Source: Solwaraspora sp. WMMD1047 (GTDB lineage Bacteria > Actinomycetota > Actinomycetes > Mycobacteriales > Micromonosporaceae). From it: a stretch of DNA of 64,000 bases. The notes below the pieces were generated by a model, which did not search any database, was not told the origin of the DNA, and worked only from the letters and a program-made list of their open reading frames with translations. Below, piece after piece: positions 16,621 to 24,013 of the stretch (its first letter is position 1; each line of letters opens with the position of its first letter). The translations under genes were made by a program, and so were the position numbers. The stretch spans positions 868,001 to 932,000 of the forward strand of contig NZ_JARUBL010000001.1 in assembly GCF_029626155.1 (NCBI RefSeq), in the 5' to 3' direction.

Positions 16621-18374
16621 TGACAGTGGACCGGGCGCTGCCCGTCGCCGACGCGCGGCAGGTCCGCCGGTACGCCCGCACCCTGCTGCGGCGGCACCCG
16701 CGCGCCCTGGCCGGGGTGCTGGGCCTGCACGCGCTGGCCGCGATCGCCGGGCTGGCCGCCCCCCGGCTGCTCGGCGAGCTGGTGGAGGGCATCGCCGCCG
16801 GCACCAGCCGGGTGAGCGTGGACCGGATCGCATTGGCCATCGCCGGGTTCGTGGTCGGGCAGGCGGTGCTGGTGCGGTTCGCGCACTTCGCCTCCGCCCG
16901 GCTCGGCGAACGGGTCCTCGCCGAACTGCGGGAGGACTTCGTCGACCGGATCCTCGCCATCCCGCTGGCCACCGTCGAACGGGCCGGCACCGGTGACCTG
17001 CTCACCCGCACCTCCCGGGACGTCGCCGCGCTGTCGCGCACCGTCCGGTACGCCGTGCCGGACACCCTGATCGCGGCGGTCACCCTGGTCCTGATGGGCG
17101 GCGCGCTGCTGCTGGTCGGGCCGCTGCTGGCGGTGCCCTGCCTGATCGCGGTGCCGATCCTCTGGGCGATCACCCGGTGGTACCTGCGCCGGGCGCCGGC
17201 CGGGTACCTGCGGGAGAACGCCGCCTGGTCGGACATCACCGACGGACTCAGCGAGACCGTCGAAGGCTCCCGGACCACCGATGCACTCGGCCAGCGCGCC
17301 CGCCGCCGGGCCCGCACCGACGCCGACATCCGCCGGTCGTACGCGGCCGAGCGGTACACCATGTGGCTGCGCACGATCTCCTGGCCGGTGCTGGAGTTCA
17401 GCTATGTGCTGCCGGTGGGCGCAACCCTGGTGATCGGTGGCTTCTTCTATCTGGAGGGCTGGGTCACCCTCGGGCAGGTCACCGCCGCCACCCTCTACGT
17501 GCAACTGCTCATCGAACCGCTCGACCGGCTGCTCTCCTGGCTGGACGAGCTGCAGGTCGGCGGCGCGTCGCTGGCCCGGCTGCTCGGTATCGCTCAGACC
17601 GACGACGAGCGGCCTGACGCGGGTGTGGCCAGTCCGGACGGGCGGGAGCTGGTCGCGCGGGACGTGCGGTACGCCTACCGGGACGGGCGGGACGTGCTGC
17701 ACGGGATCACGCTCACCCCGCGGCCCGGCGAGCGGCTGGCGATGGTCGGTCCGTCCGGTGCCGGCAAGTCCACCCTCGGCCGGCTGCTCGCCGGCATCCA
17801 CCGGCCGCGGGCCGGGGTGGTGACCGTGGGCGGGGTGCCGCTTGCCGATCTGCCGTTGGCCGAGCTGCGTACCCGGGTCGCGCTGGTCACCCAGGAGCAT
17901 CACGTCTTCGTCGGCAGCGTGCGGGACAACATCCGGATGGTGCGGCCGGACGCCGATGACGGGCGGATCCGCGCGGCGCTGGCGGCGGTGGACGCGTTGG
18001 ACTGGGTCGAGGCGCTGCCGGCCGGGCTGGACACCGTGGTCGGGGCCAAGGGCCACCCGGTGCCGGCCGCGCAGGCGCAGCAGCTCGCGCTGGCCCGGCT
18101 GGTGCTTGCCGACCCGCACACGTTGGTGCTGGACGAGGCCACCTCGCTCATCGACCCGCGCGCGGCCCGGCACCTGGAACGGTCGCTGGCCGGTGCGCTG
18201 CGCGGCCGTACGGTGATCGCGATCGCACACCGGCTCTTCTCGGCACACGACGCGGACCGGGTGGCGGTGGTCGAGGACGGCCGGATCACCGAGCTGGGCT
18301 CCCACGCCGAGCTGGTCGCCGCCGACGGCTCGTACGCGGCCCTCTGGCGCTCCTGGCACGGCACCACAACCTAG
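16620..18374 (+). CDS. ABC exporter subunit with intact Walker motifs (subunit B)
   Basis: Predicted 584 residues with six transmembrane helices, then an ATPase domain. Walker A GPSGAGKST is at 377-385, the Q-loop is in LVTQEHHVF, Walker B is LVLDEATSLID (Asp505, Glu506) and the switch is IAHRL (His537). The signature is replaced by VPAAQAQQ from 481. This is the mirror image of subunit A: one composite ATP site (Walker of B plus signature of A) stays consensus and the other is dead on both faces. Such asymmetry is known in heterodimeric type IV exporters. The last codons are duplicated at 20086-20160. Confidence 0.9.
   Translation: MTVDRALPVADARQVRRYARTLLRRHPRALAGVLGLHALAAIAGLAAPRLLGELVEGIAAGTSRVSVDRIALAIAGFVVGQAVLVRFAHFASARLGERVLAELREDFVDRILAIPLATVERAGTGDLLTRTSRDVAALSRTVRYAVPDTLIAAVTLVLMGGALLLVGPLLAVPCLIAVPILWAITRWYLRRAPAGYLRENAAWSDITDGLSETVEGSRTTDALGQRARRRARTDADIRRSYAAERYTMWLRTISWPVLEFSYVLPVGATLVIGGFFYLEGWVTLGQVTAATLYVQLLIEPLDRLLSWLDELQVGGASLARLLGIAQTDDERPDAGVASPDGRELVARDVRYAYRDGRDVLHGITLTPRPGERLAMVGPSGAGKSTLGRLLAGIHRPRAGVVTVGGVPLADLPLAELRTRVALVTQEHHVFVGSVRDNIRMVRPDADDGRIRAALAAVDALDWVEALPAGLDTVVGAKGHPVPAAQAQQLALARLVLADPHTLVLDEATSLIDPRAARHLERSLAGALRGRTVIAIAHRLFSAHDADRVAVVEDGRITELGSHAELVAADGSYAALWRSWHGTTT
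18294..18363 (+). repeat. Left copy of a duplicated ABC-transporter gene end
   Basis: About 70 bases encoding the C-terminal GSHAELVAADGSYAALWRSW of subunit B recur at 20086-20160 at roughly 85 percent identity, including the reading frame and a stop codon. The two copies bracket the peptide/regulator genes and transposase scars. Confidence 0.8.
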
Positions 18375-18410
18375 GTATGACAGGACCACTCAAACCCGGT
18401 CTTTGCGGCG

Positions 18411-18416
18411 TACGGT
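18411..18416 (+). promoter_or_regulatory. Possible -10 element before the secreted-peptide gene
   Basis: TACGGT lies 7 bases before an in-frame ATG at 18424. The surrounding bases resemble those around TACAGT (18822-18827) before the regulator gene, and both are followed by a frame beginning (M/V)VSDRS. No clear -35 box is visible. Confidence 0.35.
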
Positions 18417-18480
18417 CAACGACATGGTGAGTGATCGCTCTCGATTCGCGACTTGGGGTAAGACCGAGAAAGGAATGTTC

Positions 18481-18645
18481 ATGTCGAAGCGTTTGATGCG
18501 CGTCAGGCTGATTGGGGTCAGCTCGGCGGCGATCGTGGCCACTGCACTCCTGCTGGCCGTCGGCCCGGCAAGTTCCGCGTCTGCCAGCGGCTCCACCGAC
18601 CCGAACTCCACCTACTACTCCGCACCGCAGGACCTACACCCGTAG
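18481..18645 (+). CDS. Short secreted peptide precursor
   Basis: Predicted 54 residues with a classic Sec signal peptide: basic start MSKRLMRVR, hydrophobic core IVATALLLAV and Ala-rich cleavage region PASSASA. That would leave a mature tail of about 19 residues ending YYSAPQDLHP. AGGA lies six bases before ATG 18481, so this start is chosen; a longer in-frame start at 18424 would add 19 residues, opening MVSDRSRFATWG. It has no cysteines and no family was recognised. It sits between an ABC exporter and an XRE/MmyB-type regulator, so a signalling role is possible but unproven. Confidence 0.6.
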   Translation: MSKRLMRVRLIGVSSAAIVATALLLAVGPASSASASGSTDPNSTYYSAPQDLHP

Positions 18646-18679
18646 GCGGGCAAGGCGGCTCGGCGCGCCGGACTTCACG

Positions 18680-18724
18680 AGATGGCCCTGGGGCCAGTTT
18701 GGAGCTGGTACCAGGGCGCCATCT
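18680..18724 (+). terminator. Long imperfect hairpin after the peptide gene
   Basis: AGATGGCCCTGG (18680-18691) pairs with CCAGGG plus CCATCT (18711-18724) apart from a two-base bulge. An inner CCAG/CTGG pair extends the stem. No U-run follows, so it could be a terminator or an RNA-stabilising structure between peptide and regulator. Confidence 0.4.
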
Positions 18725-18833
18725 TCACCTCGAGACTTAACCATGATCACGAGTGGCGGCTGCCGTACCAGGTGGCACTGCCTGGGTACGACGGAACGAT
18801 CCAAACTGGATGATCCTCGCGTACAGTCGCGTT

Positions 18834-19688
18834 GTGGTCAGTGATCGGTCTCAGCTTGCTGCGTTCCTTCGCTCCCGGCGTGACCGGCTTACGCCACGGC
18901 AGGCCGGCATCGCGCCGCTGCCGGGCGAACGCCGGGTACCGGGACTGCGCCGCGAGGAGCTGGCTCTGCTCGCTGGGATCAGCGCCGACTACTACAGCCG
19001 CCTTGAGCAGGGGCGCCAGGCGAACATCTCTCGCGAGGTACTCGACGCGTTGGCCCGGGCTCTGCGTCTCAGTGACGTGGAGCGCGGCCATTTGTACGAC
19101 CTTGCCACGCCCCGCTCGCCCCGCAGCCGGGTGCCTGTCGACCGCACCCAGCGGCCGGATCCGGGGATGCTGCGGGTGCTCAGCACGCTCGATCATGTCC
19201 CGGCCGTGCTCATCGGCCGGCGCGGGATCGTGCTGGCCCGCAACGCGCTGTTCAGCGCCGTGTACGGGCACAGCATGGACCCGGGCACGTCGTGGGCGCA
19301 CTTCCTTTTCCTCCACCCGGAGGCTCGGGCGCGGATCGACGACTGGGAAGGCTGCGCCAGGGCCGCCGTCGCAGGGCTGCGGCGTGAGGCCGCCCGCCAT
19401 CCGCAAGACCGCCGACTGAAGCGCGACATCGACGAGCTGCGCCGGGCCGACCCGGACGTCGAGCGTTGGTGGGACGAGCACCGGGTCGGCGAGTACTCCT
19501 CGGGTTACCGACGCATCCGGCACCCGGTCGCCGGCAACTTGGATTTCGACGTCGAGCTGGTCGTCGCCCCGCAGGAGGCCGGCCAGCACCTCGTCATCTA
19601 CACCGTCGAGGCGCACTCGCGGACGGCACGCGCCCTACCGCTGCTCGCCGCCTTGCGCTCCGACCAGGTGGAGATGCAACCCATTTGA
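18834..19688 (+). CDS. XRE family regulator with MmyB-like ligand-binding domain
   Basis: About 284 residues from GTG 18834, probably leaderless because TACAGT lies 6 bases upstream. Residues 1-75 form a Cro/C1-type HTH (LAAFLRSRRDRLTP, LRREELALLAGISADYYSRL). From about 110 to the end is an MmyB-like effector domain: LDHVPAVLIGRRGIVLARN, then WAHFLFLHPEARARIDDWE, and a C-terminal DVELVVAPQEAG sheet. In other actinobacteria such domains are thought to bind small ligands. It follows a secreted peptide gene, a suggestive arrangement. The frame is complete, with no defect seen. Confidence 0.85.
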   Translation: MVSDRSQLAAFLRSRRDRLTPRQAGIAPLPGERRVPGLRREELALLAGISADYYSRLEQGRQANISREVLDALARALRLSDVERGHLYDLATPRSPRSRVPVDRTQRPDPGMLRVLSTLDHVPAVLIGRRGIVLARNALFSAVYGHSMDPGTSWAHFLFLHPEARARIDDWEGCARAAVAGLRREAARHPQDRRLKRDIDELRRADPDVERWWDEHRVGEYSSGYRRIRHPVAGNLDFDVELVVAPQEAGQHLVIYTVEAHSRTARALPLLAALRSDQVEMQPI

Positions 19689-19699
19689 ATGGGATATTG

Positions 19700-19765
19700 T
19701 GCCAACGCCGCGCTCTACGCGGGCACTGGGCCATCGAAGCCCTGCACTACATCACTACCTTGCCG
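19700..19765 (+). pseudogene. ISAs1-type transposase fragment
   Basis: The translated stretch RALRGHWAIEALHYI matches the conserved RGHW-IE region of ISAs1-family DDE transposases; nothing else of the protein is present. It follows directly after the regulator stop. The fragment is very short, so the family assignment rests on this one motif. Confidence 0.55.
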
Positions 19766-19889
19766 AACCCTGCGGCCCGCCGCCCTTCGGGTTGCTACTA
19801 CGAATTGTTGCTGGGAGCCGCGCCGGGTCCCGCGCTGACCTGGAACTCATAGTTCCATGCCGGCGAGAAGGATCCGTCGAGGAAGCGTG

Positions 19890-20085
19890 TCCGCACCGAC
19901 AATGTATTGCTGCCAGACAATCTTCGACTGGATCGAGGGCTGGTACAACACCCGCCGCCGCCACTTCACCCTAGAACTACCTGAGCCCGGCCGAGTACGA
20001 AGCAGCCGCCTATCCCAGCAGGCCCGTCAGCAGGGTAGCGTGAGATCAACTTACTGACCCTGTCCGTGAAACCGGGTCAAGCCCA
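19890..20085 (+). pseudogene. IS3-family transposase C-terminal remnant, frameshifted
   Basis: IFDWIEGWYNTRRRHFTLEL (from 19920) is the hallmark end of IS3-family OrfB transposases, normally followed by SPAEYE. Those residues are present about 40 bases later but in another frame, showing an indel. The sequence at 20055-20085 looks like the terminal inverted-repeat end of such an element. No left end is visible. Confidence 0.75.
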
Positions 20086-20160
20086 CTGGGCTCCCACACC
20101 GAACTGGTCGCCGCGGGCGGCTCGTACGCGTCCCTGTGGCGCTCCTGGCGCGGCGACTGA
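20086..20160 (+). pseudogene. Right copy of the ABC-transporter C-terminus
   Basis: Encodes LGSHTELVAAGGSYASLWRS, then RGD and a TGA, nearly the same as the end of subunit B at 18294-18363. It is the 3' scrap of a second ABC exporter gene or a duplication from the intact one, left next to the IS3 end. Confidence 0.75.
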
Positions 20161-20231
20161 TCGTCCACTCGTACCACCTGAACCCCTTATGGAGCAAGGG
20201 TTAACGAGATTCTGCGAATTCCGCTCGGGTA

Positions 20232-20261
20232 TTGACGAACGTCTCACATGATCGCTAGCGT
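20232..20261 (+). promoter_or_regulatory. Promoter of the LamG/RHS locus
   Basis: TTGACG (20232-20237), an 18-base spacer and TAGCGT (20256-20261) fit the vegetative sigma consensus. It lies 58 bases before the LamG gene start, in locally AT-richer DNA. Confidence 0.55.
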
Positions 20262-20318
20262 GACCGGGTCATAGCTGTCCGTGGGCGGGGGTTTGATGGT
20301 CGACAGCGATGTCCGACG

Positions 20319-23300
20319 ATGCTCCTTCCCACCCAGCGGCGACGTGTAGAGCGCCGATTCTCGTTAAGGTCCGGGCTCGCTGCGGCGATGGTCGGGGGAC
20401 TGCTCGCGGTACCTGTGGAGACCCCGGCGGCGCTGGCCGCCGAACCGGCGCGTCTGCCGGCCGAGACGGCGGCGGCCGCTGCCTCCCGGGCCGCCGCGCA
20501 AAGCAACGAGCGGGTCGAGGTCGCACCGGCGCGCACCGAGCTGAGCCAGGTGTTCGCGTTGCCGGACGGCGGGTTCCAGCTGGAGTCGGCAGTGGTGCCG
20601 CAGCGCACCAAGCGGACTGACGGCTCGTGGGCCGACATCAACCTCGACCTGGTGCCCGATGGCGCCGGCGGATGGCGGCCGACCGCGTCCACGGCCGACG
20701 TTCGGTTCTCCGGCGGCGGGACCGGCCCGATGGCTACCCTCACCAGGCCCGGCGGCACGTTCACCCTCACCTGGCCGTCGGCGTTGACACCGCCCACCGT
20801 GTCGGACGACTCCGCGCGGTACCTCAACGTGCTGGACGGTGTCGACCTGGTGCTACGGGCCACCCCCACTGGGTTCACCCATGTGCTGGTCCTGAACACC
20901 CCCGAGGCCGCCGCCGATCCCAGGGTCCGCCAGCTGGCCTTGCAGGTCGGCGGGGCGCAGATGCGGCGGCTCCCCGACGGCGGACTGCGTGCGATGAGCC
21001 CAACCGGTGAGCTGCTGGCGGCGGCTCCGGAGCCGGCCATGTGGGATTCCACTCCGTCGACGGCCGGAGCGCCGGCTGCTCCTGGCGACGCGGGCAGGAT
21101 CAGCACCTCCTCTGACTCCTCGCCGGTCGGGCCGGGCGACGCCGCGACGATCGCGCCCGTCGACACCGATGTGGACGCCGATGGACGGCTGCTGCTGCGA
21201 CCCGATCCGGAGCTGTTGGACTCCGATACCGCGGTCTATCCGCTCTACATCGACCCGGCCTGGGACACCGGACGCCGCCGCTGGGCGTACGCGACGAGCA
21301 ACAACTCGAACAACACCGACACCTCGGTGGCCCGGGTCGGCAGCAACCCCGAAGACGGGGTGCGCTACCGGTCCTACTTCGAGTTCGCCACCGCCAGTCT
21401 GGCGAGCAAGCACATCCGCTCGGCGTACGTGCAGATGAAACTCGACCACTCCTCATCCTGCGGCGACACCTGGACGCACCTATACCACACCAAGGGGATC
21501 GCCAAGACCCCACGCAACAAATGGGCGATCGCCCACAACTCGTGGATCGCGGCGGCGGCCTCGCACGCCAACGAGGCAGGTGGATGCGGCACCATCCAGC
21601 CGGACATGACGGTGAACTTCATCAACGACGCCGTATCCGAACTCATGCAGCGGGCCGCCGACAACAAGGCGGGTTCGGTCACCGTCGGCTTCTGTGCCTG
21701 CAATGCGGACGGCGACTACGAGTCCGAGGTCGAACGGTGGAAGAAGTTCTTCCCGGCCGACGCGAAGCTGGTTGTCGACTACAGCTCGTACCCGGGCAAG
21801 CCCAGCTCCCAGCAGGTCTCCGGGGTGGCCTGTCCGACGTCGGGCCGGGCGATGATCGGTACGACGACGCCTACCCTGTCGGCGCACTACTCCGACGCGG
21901 ATACCACCCAGGCGCTGCGGGCCTCGTTCGAGTGGCTGGAGATCCCGCCGTCCGGCACCTACAACGACTCGACTCCCCGCAAGCCGGCGCCGCCGACCGT
22001 CTCGATCGCCGCCAACAGCCGAGGCACGAGCGCAGCCCTGAGCGGCCTGGTCAACGGCAAGTCGTACGCCTTCCGGACCCGCTCGAAGGATCCAGAGCCC
22101 TACAACCTGGACAGCCTCTGGTCGGCCTGGTGCGAGTTCACTGTCGACACGGAGGGACCGCCGGTGTCGGTCGTGATCGAATCCGCACCGGCGGGGCCCG
22201 GGAAGCCGGGCACCTTCCGGATCGTGTCCCCGGACACCAGCGTGACCAGTTTCCGGTACGGCTGGACCGACCCGGGGACGACGGAGGTGGCGGCCACCGG
22301 CACCGGTCCTCGGACCGCGACCGTCACCCTCACCGCGCCGAATTACGGGGTGAACATCCTGCACGTCTCGGCCGCCGACAGCACCGGGAACCGGGGCTAC
22401 GGATCGTTGCAGTTCACCGTCGCCCGGCCCAGCCCGGCGGTCGCGCACTGGGGTTTGGAGACCTGGCCGGGCCGCAACGTCTCCGCGGCGTTGGCCGACC
22501 AGCGTCCGGAACTGGCCGGAAATACACCGTTGACCAGTGCCAGTCCGGCCTGGGAGGCGGAGGCCCGATTCATCGGAGCGAGCACGGCCGACTTCGGGAC
22601 CAGCGCGATGGCATACACCGCCCCCGGTCCCATCATCGACACTAGGTCGAACTATTCCGTGTCCGCCCTGGTGCGGCTCGACTCGACGAGTTGCGCGGGC
22701 AACCAGACCGCCGTTTCGGTGGACGGCGGGCAGAACAGCGCCTTCTTCCTGAGCTACTCGTGCGAGGCCAACCGCTGGCGGTTCCGGGTCGCTGACGTGG
22801 ACGGGCCGGCGGTGACCTTCGTCAACGCTACGGCCCCAACGGCGCCGATGGCCGGGCAGTGGACGCGGGTCGCCGGGAGTTGGAACGCGACCGAGCGGAA
22901 GGCGCTGCTGTTCGTTGATGGCGCGGTTGTGGCCGAGACGACGGCGTCGGCCGACTGGCGGAGCCGCTACGGCGCGGGCTGGCAGGCGACCGGTCCGTTG
23001 ACCGTCGGCCGGGATCGGTGGGCTGGCGGATCCGGCGGCCAGTTCGGCGGCCAGATCGCCGACGTACAGGTCTTCGACCGAGTCCTGGTAGGCCATGACT
23101 TCACGGGGTTGACCGCAGAGGAACAGGATGACTCTGGCGGCTTCGACGAACCGGGCGTCGTCACTCCGATCGAAGTCGGCCGGTGGGCGTTCAACGACGC
23201 GTTTCCCTGCTACGAGGAAGGGATCCCGTCCACCTGTGAGGCGGAGGACGCGTCGCCATGGCGTCGACGGCTCGCGGTGACGACCGGTACTGGTGCCGGC

Positions 23301-23975
23301 GAAGGGCGCCGAGGTGTGGCCTTGGCGTTTGACCGCAGCCACTGGATCGATGACCCGTTCGATCCGCACTACGGCACCACGACCACCGAGTACGGCCGCA
23401 GTCAGCGAAACACCGCGCTCTCGGGACCGCCAACCTGGCAGAACGCGCCGGTCTTGCGAACCGACCAGTCCTTCACGGTCTCGGTCTGGGTCCGCCCCAC
23501 CGACCTGGTGATGCACACCGCCACCGCCGTCGCCCAGCGCGCAGGCCAGGTCTCGGCCTTCTACCTCTCAGCCCGGTTGCTCAACATCAACGGGAATCTC
23601 CAGCACAGTTGGGGATTCACCGTCTACCAGGCTGACCAGGACGGCGCGGGAGTCACCGCGGCGCAGCGAACCAAGGCGCTGGACACCGACGACATGAGCA
23701 CCTGGACCCACCTGGTAGGCGTCTACGACGCCGGCGCCCGCCAGATCCGGCTCTACGTCAACGGCAGCCTCGCGGAAGCTCAGCCCGTCTCCCAGGCGAT
23801 CGCCGCCACCGGTCCGATGACCGTGGGCGCGGGCTGGTTCACCCCGGCCGGTGGGACCGGCTCCTGGGCCGACCTGTGGCCCGGCGAGATCGACGACCTC
23901 GCCACCTACCAGGGAGCGATGACCGACGCGGCGGTCAAGCTCCTCTTCGCCGAAGAATCCGCCGCACTCGACTGA
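20319..23975 (+). CDS. Large secreted protein with DNRLRE-like and two LamG-type domains
   Basis: Predicted 1218 residues with an N-terminal signal region (SGLAAAMVGGLLAVPVETPA). The first third is beta-rich, then DPAWDTGRRRWAYATSNNSN opens a DNRLRE-type repeat domain. A fibronectin-like section follows (ASFEWLEIPPSG onward), then two concanavalin/LamG jelly-roll domains: one around FRVADVDGPAVTF and LFVDGAVVAETTAS, another at the C-terminus around WTHLVGVYDAGARQIRLYVNG. Proteins of this build commonly sit immediately upstream of giant actinobacterial RHS proteins, as here (38-base gap), and probably act at the cell surface with them. The start ATG 20319 has only a weak ribosome site. Confidence 0.8.
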   Translation: MLLPTQRRRVERRFSLRSGLAAAMVGGLLAVPVETPAALAAEPARLPAETAAAAASRAAAQSNERVEVAPARTELSQVFALPDGGFQLESAVVPQRTKRTDGSWADINLDLVPDGAGGWRPTASTADVRFSGGGTGPMATLTRPGGTFTLTWPSALTPPTVSDDSARYLNVLDGVDLVLRATPTGFTHVLVLNTPEAAADPRVRQLALQVGGAQMRRLPDGGLRAMSPTGELLAAAPEPAMWDSTPSTAGAPAAPGDAGRISTSSDSSPVGPGDAATIAPVDTDVDADGRLLLRPDPELLDSDTAVYPLYIDPAWDTGRRRWAYATSNNSNNTDTSVARVGSNPEDGVRYRSYFEFATASLASKHIRSAYVQMKLDHSSSCGDTWTHLYHTKGIAKTPRNKWAIAHNSWIAAAASHANEAGGCGTIQPDMTVNFINDAVSELMQRAADNKAGSVTVGFCACNADGDYESEVERWKKFFPADAKLVVDYSSYPGKPSSQQVSGVACPTSGRAMIGTTTPTLSAHYSDADTTQALRASFEWLEIPPSGTYNDSTPRKPAPPTVSIAANSRGTSAALSGLVNGKSYAFRTRSKDPEPYNLDSLWSAWCEFTVDTEGPPVSVVIESAPAGPGKPGTFRIVSPDTSVTSFRYGWTDPGTTEVAATGTGPRTATVTLTAPNYGVNILHVSAADSTGNRGYGSLQFTVARPSPAVAHWGLETWPGRNVSAALADQRPELAGNTPLTSASPAWEAEARFIGASTADFGTSAMAYTAPGPIIDTRSNYSVSALVRLDSTSCAGNQTAVSVDGGQNSAFFLSYSCEANRWRFRVADVDGPAVTFVNATAPTAPMAGQWTRVAGSWNATERKALLFVDGAVVAETTASADWRSRYGAGWQATGPLTVGRDRWAGGSGGQFGGQIADVQVFDRVLVGHDFTGLTAEEQDDSGGFDEPGVVTPIEVGRWAFNDAFPCYEEGIPSTCEAEDASPWRRRLAVTTGTGAGEGRRGVALAFDRSHWIDDPFDPHYGTTTTEYGRSQRNTALSGPPTWQNAPVLRTDQSFTVSVWVRPTDLVMHTATAVAQRAGQVSAFYLSARLLNINGNLQHSWGFTVYQADQDGAGVTAAQRTKALDTDDMSTWTHLVGVYDAGARQIRLYVNGSLAEAQPVSQAIAATGPMTVGAGWFTPAGGTGSWADLWPGEIDDLATYQGAMTDAAVKLLFAEESAALD

Positions 23976-24013
23976 CCCGTCGATCCTCGAACCCTTGAGC
24001 CGGGAGGCGACCT

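Larger units (their letters stand above)
19689..20318. other. Degenerate mobile-element region plus promoter of the LamG gene
   Basis: No intact gene. In order it holds an ISAs1-type transposase scrap (about 19700-19765), a frameshifted IS3-type transposase tail (about 19890-20080), a duplicated ABC-transporter gene end (20086-20160) and the promoter of the LamG protein gene (20232-20261). Confidence 0.65.

Noticed and set aside
18481-18645. Peptide considered as a RiPP precursor (lanthipeptide or lasso)
   Set aside because: It has a Sec-type signal, no cysteines, and no modifying enzyme or leader protease is nearby.
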